Source of the DNA: Enterovibrio paralichthyis
Lineage (GTDB): Bacteria > Pseudomonadota > Gammaproteobacteria > Enterobacterales > Vibrionaceae
Length of the DNA: 64,000 nucleotides
Direction: 5' to 3'
Assembly: GCF_019209835.1 (NCBI RefSeq)
Contig: NZ_JAHUTS010000003.1
Span: 186,001 to 250,000 of the forward strand
Shown in pieces: positions 37,011 to 47,200 of the stretch. The notes beneath the pieces are model-generated. The model had not been told where the DNA came from. It worked only from the letters and a program-made list of their open reading frames with translations, and did not search any database. The position numbers were made by a program, and so were the translations under genes. Position 1 is the first letter of the stretch. The number at the start of each line of letters is the position of its first letter.

Positions 37011-37036
37011 TGCAGGCCGTCAATTGACGGCCTGCA
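37011..37036. repeat. Perfect 26-bp palindrome between scrA and scrK
   Basis: The half TGCAGGCCGTCAA is followed directly by its exact reverse complement. There is no T-run, so it is not a standard terminator. It lies 8 bases after the scrA stop and 22 before the scrK start. Confidence 0.8.
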
Positions 37037-37058
37037 AGCCTAAAAAGGAATACGTTTA

Positions 37059-37982
37059 ATGAAGAAAGTGTGGTTGACAGGTGATGCGGTTGTAGACCTG
37101 ATCCCAGATACGGAAATGACCTATCTGAAATGTCCGGGCGGTGCGCCTGCCAATGTGGCGGTAGGTGTGGCGCGTTTAGGCGGGGACGTTGGCTTCTTTG
37201 GCCGTGTGGGTGGCGATCCATTTGGCCGTTTTTTGAAAGAAACCCTGAACAAGGAAAACGTCGGCACTGGGCATCTGGTACTGGATGCTGACCACCGCAC
37301 CTCCACCGTGGTTGTGGAACTGGATGCCCATGGCGAGCGCAGTTTTACCTTTATGGTGAAACCCAGCGCCGACCAGTTCCTGCAACCGCAGGATATTCCA
37401 GCTTTCTCAGCCGGCGAGTGGCTTCATACCTGCTCAATTTCGCTGGCGAATGAACCTAGCCGCAGAAGCACATTTGGCGCAATGGAAGCGATCAAAGCCG
37501 CGGGTGGCTTCATCAGTTTTGATCCCAACCTGCGGGAAGAAGTGTGGCAAAATCCGGATGAAATTCGTGCAACCGTAATGCGTGCCGTGGCGATGGCGGA
37601 TGTGGTGAAATTTTCTGACGATGAATTGCTGTTCTTGACGGGTACCAATGATTTGGACGCTGCCCTTGATGCGGTCAAACCGCTCAACATACCTATGATC
37701 CTCATTACGCAGGGCGCACGGGGTGCATGGTTGGTAATGGGAGACAATAAAGCGTTGGTCACTGGAAAATCAGTCTCGCCAGTTGATACCACAGGCGCGG
37801 GTGACGCTTTTGTTGGCGGGTTGCTGGCTTATCTGTCACGGGTTGATGACTGGCAGCAGCAAGACGTAGCGAAGCAGGCAGTGGTGTGGGCGAATGCCTG
37901 CGGGGCGTTATCGACCACTCAAAAAGGGGCGATGACAGCACTGCCGGATTTGGAAAGTCTGGAACGCTTTATTCAGAACTGA
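37059..37982 (+). CDS. scrK: Fructokinase, PfkB family
   Basis: The product is 307 residues. It has the PfkB signature 1 (GGAPANVAVGVARLGGDVGFFGRVG) and signature 2 (DTTGAGDAFVGGLLAYL, catalytic Asp). It phosphorylates the fructose released by the hydrolase to fructose-6-phosphate. AAGGA is found before the ATG. It is the third gene of the scr unit and ends in a terminator shared with the convergent kinase gene. Confidence 0.93.
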   Translation: MKKVWLTGDAVVDLIPDTEMTYLKCPGGAPANVAVGVARLGGDVGFFGRVGGDPFGRFLKETLNKENVGTGHLVLDADHRTSTVVVELDAHGERSFTFMVKPSADQFLQPQDIPAFSAGEWLHTCSISLANEPSRRSTFGAMEAIKAAGGFISFDPNLREEVWQNPDEIRATVMRAVAMADVVKFSDDELLFLTGTNDLDAALDAVKPLNIPMILITQGARGAWLVMGDNKALVTGKSVSPVDTTGAGDAFVGGLLAYLSRVDDWQQQDVAKQAVVWANACGALSTTQKGAMTALPDLESLERFIQN

Positions 37983-38008
37983 ACGGGTTATCAGTAGCCG
38001 AACAATAG

Positions 38009-38035
38009 AAAATCGCTCTGCTTGGGCGATTTTTT
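38009..38035. terminator. Terminator between scrK and the convergent hybrid kinase
   Basis: AAAATCGC / GCGATTTT stem with a short loop, then T residues on the plus strand and A residues before it, so it can serve both directions. The stop codon of the minus-strand kinase lies in its tail. Confidence 0.75.
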
Positions 38036-40667
38036 ATTCACTGGTTAGCTTAGCCAGGCGCGTTTTCGCTGCTTCCTGTAACGTTTTCTGCAGTCTTGAC
38101 CTGCTAACCGGTTTGGTAAGGTAACTGTTCATGCCAGCGGCAAAAGCGCGTGCGGAATCTTCCTGACCGGCATGGGCTGACAGGCCAATAACGAACACCG
38201 AGGGCAACTGGTGTTCCTCCTCAAACTTCCGTATTTTCTGCGTCAGCTCATAGCCGTCCATTTCCGGCATGGTCACATCGGTGATCAAAATGTCGAACAG
38301 GTTACGCCGATAGTGGGCAATGGCCTCGGCGCCGCTGGAAAAGAAGGTGATGTTTTCCGTCATTCCTTCGATGTAGAGGCGGATTATCTCGCGGTCATAT
38401 TCCATATCATCGACGATAGCGACAGCGAAGTTATTCAGCGTGGAAAGCTCGGCAGCTGCATTTTGAGGGGCGACGCGCACAAGCTGGGGCTCGCTTTGCA
38501 TGGCCAGCTGCAACTCCTGCAGTAACTGGTTCATGCGAAGGGGCTTGGCTATCAAACGGCGGTCGCGGTCTGTAGCTTCAAGATTAAGCTGACGCATTTT
38601 GGCCACGACGCCAACCCAAGGGCAATGAGGCGTTGGGTTGAGATCTTCGATTTGCCCCGCCATCACAATGGCAACATCAAATTGCTGGGATGCCAGCGAA
38701 GGGTGCTCGAGGCTGTTCAGATAGGTAGTTTCTGCCTGCCAGTGGTTCAGGTATCGGTCCAGCAAAGGGCGGTGGAGCGGGTCGGCATTGACCACGGCAA
38801 TGTTACGTCCTTTGAACACGCTTAGGTGGTCGTGCTCAGGCTGGCAGTGCGGCAGGCAGAGGGAAAAAGAGAATTTGCTGCCTTTGCCGGGTTCGGACTC
38901 CAATTCCAACTGGCTGTCAAACAGCTCCAGAAGGCTGCGGGTAATGGAAAGCCCGAGGCCTGTTCCGCTGTACCTGCGGCTATCAAAGGCATCGTTGCTG
39001 TCGAAAGAATGGGTAAGTTCGTCAATTTTATCGGTGCCGATACCGACACCGGTGTCTTCGACGGAAACCGAGAAAGCGGATGTTGTTGGGTCATCGCTGG
39101 GGGCTCCGCGAACCACCACCTTGATGTAACCGTGGGGCGTAAATTTCACGGCATTGCTGAGAAGGTTATAGAGCACCTGGCGCAACCGGGTTTCATCCCC
39201 CAACACCCAGGTATTGAGTTCAGGCGGAATATCAATCACTACCAGCAACTCTTTCTCTGCAGCGGTCACCGAAGCGAGGGTCGCCGTTTCCTCCACCACA
39301 TCCTGAATAGAGAATACAACCTGCTCCAGCGTCAACTGGTTGGCTTCCAGCTTGGAAAAGTCGAGCAGGTCATTCATCAGTTGCAGCAATTCATTGGCCG
39401 AGTTGTTGATGATCGTGGCGAAATCCGCCTGCTCCTTGCTCAAGGGTGAATCTTTCAACAATTCAGACAATCCGATAATGCCGTTCATGGGAGTGCGGAT
39501 AGCATGGCTCATGTTGGCAAGAAAAACGGATTTAGCTCTTGTGGCCTGCTGGGCGATATCGGCTGCTTCACGAAGTTTCAATTCCAGTGCGTAGTGCTCA
39601 CGGACATCCCGCACGATCAATGCAAACCGTTCGACATTGCCACTGCCGCCATGGATGGGAATAACCGTAATTTCAGCGCGCAGGCTGGCATTGCTGCGCG
39701 TCAGGCAGGTTGCGCGGACTGTGATACTCTGCCCCTGTGCCATTGCATCACTCAAACGGTAAGCGGCTTCCTCTGCGGTGTGTTCGCCGAACAGCAGGGT
39801 CTGGAAGTGAATCCCGGTGGCATTTCTCTCGTCGTAACCGGTCAGCTCAAACAACGCCTGGTTGGCATTGGAAACCACACCGGAAAGGTCGGTCACCAGA
39901 TAGGCTTCGTGTGATTGCTCAACAATCTCTGCCAGCAGTTTGTTCTGCTTTGCCAACTGCTTGAAGCGGTCTTTTTCCCAGGAAATTTCCTTGTAGCTAT
40001 GTGACAGGGCGACAGACATGCTGTTGAACGCTTCCGCTACCTGTGCGACTTCATCTTTACCTTTGATGGGTACTGTCTCGCCCGGGCCGTTTTCCTGAAT
40101 GCGCAGGGCGCTTTGCCGGAGCTCCAAAAGTTGCTTGGTGAGCAGGGAGCCGAAAAGGAGTGAAAACAGGGCGACCAGGCCCATTTCCAGCAATGCCAGC
40201 GACACCGCGTACTTCTGCGCGTCGTTGATTAACTGGCTGAACGCGCTGACATCAAGACCCACTTCGATTTGTCCGATGTTGAAGTCATCAATCATCACAT
40301 TGCTGCGGATATCGTAAATCCCGTCTGATGACAAAGAAGGGGTTTCGTCGTAGTTGGGTGGTGGAGAGTCTTTCGGTAACAGGGACTCTTCTGCCAGCGT
40401 TTTACCCTGATCACTTCTAATGCGGATATAGGCAATGTCGCTGTGCTGGACGGCCTCGCGGGTGAACGCGCGCAGGTTAGCCAGGTCGGTGGAGATCACG
40501 GCATCACGCACCGCAATCGCAAATGTGCGGGAAAGGCGCTCGCCGTTATTGATGATTTGCTGCTCGTTGGAATCCCGAAGCCATCCAATCCCGGACACAA
40601 TGAGGATCGCGAGCAGTATCAACTCGATAAACGCAATCCCCAGTATGGTTTTGAGACGAAATGACAT
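38034..40667 (-). CDS. Hybrid sensor histidine kinase with atypical H-box
   Basis: The product is 877 residues. A membrane helix (about 7-28), a periplasmic segment, a second helix (about 155-177), HAMP (about 178-232), PAS (about 255-365), HisKA (His about 389), ATPase (about 495-620), a degenerate receiver without acceptor Asp (about 630-745), and an intact receiver (DILITDVTMPEMDGYE, Asp about 794). The H-box reads FLANMSHAIRTPMNG. The acidic residue after the phosphorylated His, which assists catalysis in nearly all HisKA proteins, is Ala. No HPt is fused. It starts 19 bases after a periplasmic binding protein gene that probably presents its ligand. Confidence 0.92.
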   Translation of the reverse strand: MSFRLKTILGIAFIELILLAILIVSGIGWLRDSNEQQIINNGERLSRTFAIAVRDAVISTDLANLRAFTREAVQHSDIAYIRIRSDQGKTLAEESLLPKDSPPPNYDETPSLSSDGIYDIRSNVMIDDFNIGQIEVGLDVSAFSQLINDAQKYAVSLALLEMGLVALFSLLFGSLLTKQLLELRQSALRIQENGPGETVPIKGKDEVAQVAEAFNSMSVALSHSYKEISWEKDRFKQLAKQNKLLAEIVEQSHEAYLVTDLSGVVSNANQALFELTGYDERNATGIHFQTLLFGEHTAEEAAYRLSDAMAQGQSITVRATCLTRSNASLRAEITVIPIHGGSGNVERFALIVRDVREHYALELKLREAADIAQQATRAKSVFLANMSHAIRTPMNGIIGLSELLKDSPLSKEQADFATIINNSANELLQLMNDLLDFSKLEANQLTLEQVVFSIQDVVEETATLASVTAAEKELLVVIDIPPELNTWVLGDETRLRQVLYNLLSNAVKFTPHGYIKVVVRGAPSDDPTTSAFSVSVEDTGVGIGTDKIDELTHSFDSNDAFDSRRYSGTGLGLSITRSLLELFDSQLELESEPGKGSKFSFSLCLPHCQPEHDHLSVFKGRNIAVVNADPLHRPLLDRYLNHWQAETTYLNSLEHPSLASQQFDVAIVMAGQIEDLNPTPHCPWVGVVAKMRQLNLEATDRDRRLIAKPLRMNQLLQELQLAMQSEPQLVRVAPQNAAAELSTLNNFAVAIVDDMEYDREIIRLYIEGMTENITFFSSGAEAIAHYRRNLFDILITDVTMPEMDGYELTQKIRKFEEEHQLPSVFVIGLSAHAGQEDSARAFAAGMNSYLTKPVSRSRLQKTLQEAAKTRLAKLTSE

Positions 40668-40686
40668 AGGCAGTGTGTCCCCTTGG

Positions 40687-41562
40687 CTAGTCCACGTTAA
40701 GTACCGAAATCTGCAGTGCCCGCACGTCGTCCCAGTCCTTGTCTTCCGCTTGCTCGAATGCCTTTATGTTGAGCGCTTTCAGTGCCATCTCTCCCTCGTT
40801 GCTGTCGGATAATGTGACAAACGCATTTTGCAGACGTATACGGGCATCCTCTGAGACGGAAGGATGGGTCGCTATGGCGTGCGGGGTGAATCCCTCGGTG
40901 GTAAACAGTACCCGCAGCTTGCTTTTGGCTTCAGGTGGGGCAGCACCAAGGGTTCGGACAATGCCGCCCCCGCCGTCAAACAGTCCGTCTGCAACGGCAA
41001 GGTAGGCAGAGTCGTGGGAGCCAACATAGTGTGGCGTAAATAAGATCCCCTGATTTTTCAGCGTGGCTTGAGTGAGCAAGGTTGCCGCGAATGCAGCCGG
41101 AGCCGGGAAAGCGAGATTTTTGCCCTGGAGATCGCTGACTGATTTGATGTCAGAACTTTTGTTAACGACAAGGATCCCTTTGATGCGTTTGCCTTTGGCA
41201 TGAGCGAATGCCTTATAGCCGGGAGACTGGTTGTACACGGTGAAGTGGTAAGGGTTCATGTAAGCCACATCATATTCCCCGGCAGCCAGGCGCTTTTCAA
41301 ATTCAGGGATGTTGGGCGCTGTGGCAAAGCGGATTTTAAGGCCAGAAATCTCACTGACTTTTTTCAGTACTGGGCTCCAGTCGCGGATGAGTTTGGCAGA
41401 CGACTGTTGGGGGACGACACCGAATACCAGTAGCTGTGTTTCATCATCATGGTTACCGGCATGGGCAAAGGCGTTGGAGACGGCAATGGCTGCGCCAAAC
41501 GCAGCGATAAGCAACAGATGCCGGAAAGAGGTAACAATGTGGCGTTTAACTATTGATCTCAT
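40687..41562 (-). CDS. PhnD-like periplasmic substrate-binding protein, probable sensor partner of the kinase
   Basis: The product is 291 residues with a signal peptide (cleavage near SNAFA). It has the phosphate/phosphite/phosphonate binding-protein family pattern: FGVVPQQSSAKLIRDWSPVLKKVSE, VAYMNPYHFTVY, DLQGKNLAFPAPAAFAATLL, PHYVGSHDSAYLAVADGLFDGG. No ABC permease or ATPase is nearby. It is followed by the hybrid kinase. Such stand-alone PhnD-like proteins often bind a ligand and signal through an adjacent kinase. The ligand is unknown. Confidence 0.88.
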   Translation of the reverse strand: MRSIVKRHIVTSFRHLLLIAAFGAAIAVSNAFAHAGNHDDETQLLVFGVVPQQSSAKLIRDWSPVLKKVSEISGLKIRFATAPNIPEFEKRLAAGEYDVAYMNPYHFTVYNQSPGYKAFAHAKGKRIKGILVVNKSSDIKSVSDLQGKNLAFPAPAAFAATLLTQATLKNQGILFTPHYVGSHDSAYLAVADGLFDGGGGIVRTLGAAPPEAKSKLRVLFTTEGFTPHAIATHPSVSEDARIRLQNAFVTLSDSNEGEMALKALNIKAFEQAEDKDWDDVRALQISVLNVD

Positions 41563-41828
41563 TGCAAATATTTCCTGATGTGAAACATTTTCTTAACTAT
41601 AGTACAGCGTTGCTCTTTTGCGCCTGATTTCATCGTCAGCCAAAAGATGGCGCACAGTATTTTGTGGTTTGCGGATATTGGCCGGAATGAAAATAGTGAA
41701 GGGAAAACAGGCAGGAACAGCGCTGTAATTTAGGGGGAAGTGCGTTACTCTTGGGCATCGGGAATGAACTATCGAATTCGGCAAATGCCAGGCGCAGACG
41801 AACCCGCGCTAAAGAAAAAGGAGCTTTC

Positions 41829-43019
41829 ATGTCGTCAGAAAAATTGAACACCACGCTGGTGACCGCCGGAAGGAAAAAGAAATACTGCAATGGCAGTGTG
41901 AACACAGTTATCCAGCGTGCCTCTTCCATCGTTTTTGAATCGGTTGAACAGAAGAAACATGCCACCAAACACCGCGGTGAGCGTGAGCTTTTTTACGGTC
42001 GCCGCGGCACGCTGACCCATTTCGCGTTTCAGGATGCGATGACTGAGCTGGAAGGCGGTGCAGGCTGTGTGCTTTATCCATGTGGTGCCGCCGCTATCGC
42101 CAACAGCATTCTCTCTTTTGTCAAAACTGGTGGTCATGTGCTGATGTCCGGTGGCGCGTATGAGCCAACCCAGGCGTTTTGCGACACCATCTTGCATGAT
42201 ATGGGCATTACCACCACGTATTACGACCCGATGATAGGTGCCGGGCTTGGCAGCCTGATGACGCCGGACACCCAGGTGGTGTTCCTTGAGTCTCCAAGTT
42301 CAATCACCATGGAAGTGCCGGACATTCCCGCCATGGTTAAATCGGTGCGTGCCGTCAATCCGGATGTGGTGGTGATGATCGACAACACCTGGGCGGCGGG
42401 AATTCTGTTTAAAGCGCTTGACCATGACATCGACATTTCCATTCAGGCGGGTACCAAATATATTGTCGGTCACTCGGATGCCATGATTGGCACGGCAGTC
42501 GCTAATGCCCGCTGCTGGGAAAGGCTTCGCGAGCGCTCCTACCTGATGGGGCAAATGGTTGATGCCGATACCGCTTACGTCGCGTCTCGCGGCCTGCGCA
42601 CCTTGGGTGTACGCCTGAAACAGCATCATGAAAGCAGCATTGCTATTGCCAACTGGCTGGCGCAGCGACCCGAAGTGGCGCGTGTTAACCATCCGGCGCT
42701 GGAAGGCTCGGTGGGGCATGAATTCTACCAACGTGATTTTTCCGGCAGCTGCGGCCTGTTTTCCTTTGTGCTCAAAGCCAGACTGACCGATGAGCAAGTG
42801 GCAGACTATCTCGATAATTTCAGCCATTTCAGCATGGCTTATTCCTGGGGTGGGTTTGAATCGCTGATCCTTGCTAACCAACCGGAGGAGCTGAACGCTA
42901 TCCGTCCTGCCGGCCCGGTGGATTTTGAAGGCACGCTGGTGCGGGTGCACATTGGCCTTGAAGATGTGGACGATCTTATTGCGGATTTGGACGCTGGTTT
43001 CTCCCGGTTGGGCAAGTGA
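41829..43019 (+). CDS. metC: Cystathionine beta-lyase MetC
   Basis: The product is 396 residues from the ATG at 41829, with AAGGAG seven bases upstream. A longer frame start at 41751 is not conserved. It follows E. coli MetC closely: ERELFYGRRGTLTHF, GAGCVLYPCGAAAIANS, FLESPSSITMEVPD, IDNTWAAG and the PLP-lysine site SIQAGTKYIVGHSDAM. It converts cystathionine to homocysteine, pyruvate and ammonia in methionine synthesis. Single gene with a strong terminator. No clear MetJ boxes were found upstream. Confidence 0.96.
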   Translation: MSSEKLNTTLVTAGRKKKYCNGSVNTVIQRASSIVFESVEQKKHATKHRGERELFYGRRGTLTHFAFQDAMTELEGGAGCVLYPCGAAAIANSILSFVKTGGHVLMSGGAYEPTQAFCDTILHDMGITTTYYDPMIGAGLGSLMTPDTQVVFLESPSSITMEVPDIPAMVKSVRAVNPDVVVMIDNTWAAGILFKALDHDIDISIQAGTKYIVGHSDAMIGTAVANARCWERLRERSYLMGQMVDADTAYVASRGLRTLGVRLKQHHESSIAIANWLAQRPEVARVNHPALEGSVGHEFYQRDFSGSCGLFSFVLKARLTDEQVADYLDNFSHFSMAYSWGGFESLILANQPEELNAIRPAGPVDFEGTLVRVHIGLEDVDDLIADLDAGFSRLGK

Positions 43020-43053
43020 GTCCAGCGGGAAAGTGCCCGCAATTGCAGAAAAC

Positions 43054-43079
43054 AAAAATGGCGCTTCGGCGCCATTTTT
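43054..43079. terminator. Bidirectional terminator between metC and the monooxygenase-fold gene
   Basis: An 11-bp stem AAAAATGGCGC / GCGCCATTTTT with the stable TTCG tetraloop. A- and T-runs on both sides make it usable in both directions. Confidence 0.92.
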
Positions 43080-43378
43080 CAGTTCAGGCCAGCAACAGCC
43101 TCATAATGTTCAACCGTAGGGAAGGGTTGATAGAAATGATGCAGCAGCGCTTTCCATGACTGGTAGCCGTCAGATTGCCGGAAGCCTTCCGTATGATCCT
43201 CCAGCGTTTCCCAATTGACCAAAAGCAGGTAGCGGCTTTCATTTTCCATGCAGCGGCGTACTTCGTGTGAGAGGTACCCACGCTGTGAACGGATGATGGC
43301 CTGCGCCTGGTTAAACGCTGCCTCGAATTCCTTTTCCTGACCGGGTATCACATTCAAAATCGCGACTTCCAGAATCAT
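43079..43378 (-). CDS. Antibiotic biosynthesis monooxygenase (ABM) fold protein
   Basis: The product is 99 residues with the dimeric alpha/beta ABM pattern: EVAILNVIPGQEKEFEAAFNQAQAIIRSQRGYLSHEVRRCMEN, LLLVNWETLEDHTEGFRQSDGY. Members are small oxidases or heme-degrading or quinone-acting enzymes, and many are uncharacterised. The substrate cannot be read from sequence. It lies 20 bases after the DsbA-like gene, probably in one transcript. Confidence 0.87.
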   Translation of the reverse strand: MILEVAILNVIPGQEKEFEAAFNQAQAIIRSQRGYLSHEVRRCMENESRYLLLVNWETLEDHTEGFRQSDGYQSWKALLHHFYQPFPTVEHYEAVAGLN

Positions 43379-43398
43379 TCCCTTTCCCTGTCGAATCG

Positions 43399-44019
43399 TT
43401 ATTGGTTGAGCAATGTTTTGATGGTCGCCACCATCTCTTCTACGCTCTTGTGCGCGGAGGTATTGACGATGTATTTGCCGTCCACCATAAATGTCGGTAC
43501 GGAGGTAATGCCAGATTCCTGGGTGATCAAATCCGCACGCTCCAGCATAGCAAACAGGTCAGTCTGCTGCGCTTCATTCAGCTCATAAGGGCTGGTCAGG
43601 CCTGCATCGTTAAAGATTTGGGTCAGGCGCTTCTGGTTTTCTTCCTGTGATTCGCTCTGTTCTTCCTGCACGTATTTGAACAGCGCATCAGTCAGTGCTT
43701 TTGGTGGGTTGCCTTCAGTCTGGATAACCGCAGAGTAGTAGATCAGTGCGGCGAAGGTAGAGCTTTCATTGAAAGTGACATGCACTTTATCCACTTTCTG
43801 ACCCGTTTGCTCTTCAATCACAGGGATCACCGATTCCATCGAGCGGCAGTGGTCACAGGCAAGGCTGAAAAACTCGGTCAATGGCGCCAGATTTTCTACC
43901 GATACCGGTTTTTCCAGCGTGGTGTAGGTTTGTACCTGAGGTGCTTCGTCGCTACAGGCGGTCAATGTCAGTGCTGCAAAAACAGTGATTGCTGGCAGGA
44001 AAAGGCGTTTGAGTGTCAT
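43399..44019 (-). CDS. DsbA-like thiol:disulfide lipoprotein
   Basis: The product is 206 residues. The signal peptide ends in the lipobox LTAC (Cys22), so it should be membrane anchored and not soluble like classical DsbA. A thioredoxin fold with CDHC active site, a DsbA-type helical insert (about 90-160) and the cis-Pro loop SVPTFMV follow. It should introduce or reshuffle disulfides in exported proteins. Classical DsbA has CPHC, so the Asp changes the redox properties. It is cotranscribed with the ABM gene. Confidence 0.88.
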   Translation of the reverse strand: MTLKRLFLPAITVFAALTLTACSDEAPQVQTYTTLEKPVSVENLAPLTEFFSLACDHCRSMESVIPVIEEQTGQKVDKVHVTFNESSTFAALIYYSAVIQTEGNPPKALTDALFKYVQEEQSESQEENQKRLTQIFNDAGLTSPYELNEAQQTDLFAMLERADLITQESGITSVPTFMVDGKYIVNTSAHKSVEEMVATIKTLLNQ

Positions 44020-44139
44020 GCGTTAACGTTACCCGGTTTCGATGGTTTTTCGCCATCACAGTGGAAAAAAAAGGTGCCCGATTATATACCATTTAGCCGC
44101 TGAGGCACGTCAGCGACGTAGGTAAAGATTCGTAAAGAT

Positions 44140-44170
44140 AAAAAAATGCCAGTCAGCGAACTGACCGGCA
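44140..44170 (-). terminator. Intrinsic terminator of the giant adhesin gene
   Basis: A 10-bp stem (TGCCAGTCAG with CTGACCGGCA, one G-U pair in the minus transcript), loop of four, then seven T on the minus strand. It is 34 bases past the stop codon. Confidence 0.85.
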
Positions 44171-44203
44171 ATCAGGCTCTTGGGCTTGAGCTGTCTGGTT
44201 TTC

Positions 44204-47200
44204 TTAATCGACGATCATCCGGTTTTGCAGGATCATGGCATCAATCACGGACGTGCTGATCTGCTCTGTTGTCATGCCGGAGGTATCGACGGCATAAGCG
44301 CTTGCCATGTCATCAAGGCTCATGTTGTCGAACACCACCTGTTGGTCGACATTGCCATCTCCCTGGGTGGAGATGTTCAGAACCGCGTGGCCGTTTCCGT
44401 CATCAATCAGTGACAGGTAGCTCTCCAGTGTTTCCGCCGGATCGGAACCCATCAAATCTGACAGGTTAATGGTGTCCTGATTGGTATCGAAATCAACGAT
44501 ATGGTCGACCGCCGGGTCTTCAGTGGTACCTTCATCCCCGCGCAGGAAAGCAAAGGTGTCTGAACCCGAGCCACCGGCGAGCAAGTCATTGCCCTCGCCA
44601 CCAATGATAAGGTCATCACCCAGACCGCCGTCGATGATGTCGTTGCCGAGATGACCGTGAATGATGTCGTTACCACCACCGCCAACCAGCACATCATCGC
44701 TGATACTGCCTCCAATTCGGTCGTTGCTGTCTGTACCGGCAAAGGTCACATCATCCAGTGCTATTACGTCACTCAGCACACTGCTGACGCCACTGAGCGA
44801 TGCTTCGGCAATGGCAGTGTCAGAACCGCCAATGGTGACGTTCACCTGGGTCTGGTAACCGTTGTCCGCTGTCAGGGTGATTACTTCGCTCACCGAGTCG
44901 TTATCGCCCAGCGTTGGCGTTGAACGCGGATCCAGTGTGTAAGTCCAATTTCCGTTATCCAGCACGAGTGTGCCGTACTGGCCATTGACCGTGGTGTTGG
45001 CGAAGGAAGGGCTATCGTTAGCATCCAAATCCACTATTGAAAGCGCACCATGTGCCTGGAATGTCGCGGTTTCCGCCGCTATATCCTGATAGTTGAGGCT
45101 GCCGTCTCGTACCAACGAGCCATCGACAAAGGCCAGTTTAGTGCCTGCCGTGATCGTCGGGCCTGACATCTGGATCAGGAAATTACCCTGCTCGTTGTGA
45201 TCAGCGTTGTGCCAACGGTCATTGTCATAGTCAATATCCACCACTGCGAAGGTGTAGACATTGCCTGAGGCATCTTTGTAATCAATGGTGTAATCGAAGT
45301 TTACATTGTAAAGCACACCGTTCACTTCGACTTTCTGGGTCGTATCGTAAACGTACTCGTTGGTGCCCATGGCATCGGTGCCGTCACCGTCCATGATGCT
45401 GTCGGTATCGTAAATGCGGGCGACAGTTGCCGATTTGTGGAAATCGATCTCAGGTGGATGATTGCCGATATATTGCATGTCTCCACTGCTGAATGAATAG
45501 CCATCATTCAGCCAGAACACATTGGCAATATCGACATAGTCTTTGGTGATTTCATCCGGTGCCACCAGCGTGGCGCTATTGGTGCCGACAATGAACGGTT
45601 CATCGTTGGTGCCTGTGATAGAAATTGTGATGTCTTTGACCGTGCCATCGGTTGCCGTCAGGGTGATCACATCCTGAACGCAGTCGTTACTGGACAGGGG
45701 TTCCGCTTTGACCGAATCAAGCTCATAGGTCCAGACACCGTTTTCAAGCGTCAGGGTGCCGTAGGTACCGTTGACTTGGGTATCAAGGAATTCCGGCGTG
45801 TCGTCAGCATCGGGGTCTGTGATGCTGATGGTGCCGCTGACTTTGATTTCATCCCCAAAGTTGCCTTCTGTCACCGCACCGGTAAACACACCGGTAACCA
45901 AGGGCGCATCGTCGGTGCCTTGCAGGGCAATCACAATCTCATGCTTACCACCTTCGGAGTCTGTAACGACAAAAGTTTCCAGCGTTTCTTCGTCAATTAA
46001 CTGGGTCTTATCGGTGTCGAAGGTGTATTCCCAATGACCGTTGGTCAGCACCAGTGTACCGAATTCCCCCTTCAGGGTTGCGTTGTGAAAGTACGGTGTG
46101 TCGTTAGCGTCAGCGTCGGAGATAGAAATCGAACCTGAAACAGTACCAAAACTCTCGTTAACAACAGGGGCCAAGCTGACGTTGTCAATCAAAGCGCCGT
46201 AACTATCAGAATCGCCTTTACCTGAAAAACTCACGGTGATTTCATCGGTGCCTGACGGGATTAAAACATCAGCAGCAAAATTCACATAATGATCGTTGGG
46301 CTGGTCATTATTGAAGAATTTTGAAAACAACGTGTTTCCGTTTTTATCAAGCACTGAAACTTCGAAATCACTGGTATTTTCCAATCGGCTTGCAAAGTCA
46401 AAACTAAGCGCAAAGAGATGGTCGCCATTGGCGGTAAACTGAGAAACATTGAGGTCTTGCTGCACTGTCGTGTTGGCATAGCCGTCTAACTCTAGAACCG
46501 TATTGGTGTTGGAGTTAGTTGGTGCTCCGTCCATGGTTCCTTGTTGAAACTCGACTCTGCTATCGTCGGGGGAGTACCAGCCGCTGAGTTGAGAATTGGT
46601 AAGCGTTGTCCATTTGGCACCGAGATCATCGCCCCAGTCTTCAAAACCGCCATTTGTAAGAAGATTTTCACCGAGCTCCCGAGGTGTTGTATCCAAAGTG
46701 CCCGAGAAATCGCCTGTGACGATGGCGGCATCTTCTGTGCCTGTCACTGAGATGGAGACAGCCTGGGTCGTACCGTCCGTAGCTTTTACTGTGAACGTGT
46801 CCGTTACCTGCTGACCTTCGTTGAGGCTTTCCGCCTTGTTGTGGTCCAGCGTGTAAGTCCATTCACCGTTTATCAGGGTGAAAGTGCCATAGTTGCCAAC
46901 TTGGGTGCCTTCCTCGAAAGAGACCGCTTCGCCATCGGCGTCTGACACGGAAAGTGAACCACTTGTTGAGACCACATCTCCGGCATTGCCCTCTGTCACG
47001 CTGCCGCTGAAGGTGCCGGTAATGACGGAAGCGTCATTTTCACCGGTGACGGTAATGACGATTTCCTGCACTGTGCCGTCGGTTGCGGTGAGGGTAAACA
47101 CCTCTTGTTGCTGTTCACCGTCCGTGAGTGTTTGGGCGTTGGCATTCAGGGTATAAGTCCAGACACCGTCAACCAGCACCAGGGTGCCATAGCTTCCGCC

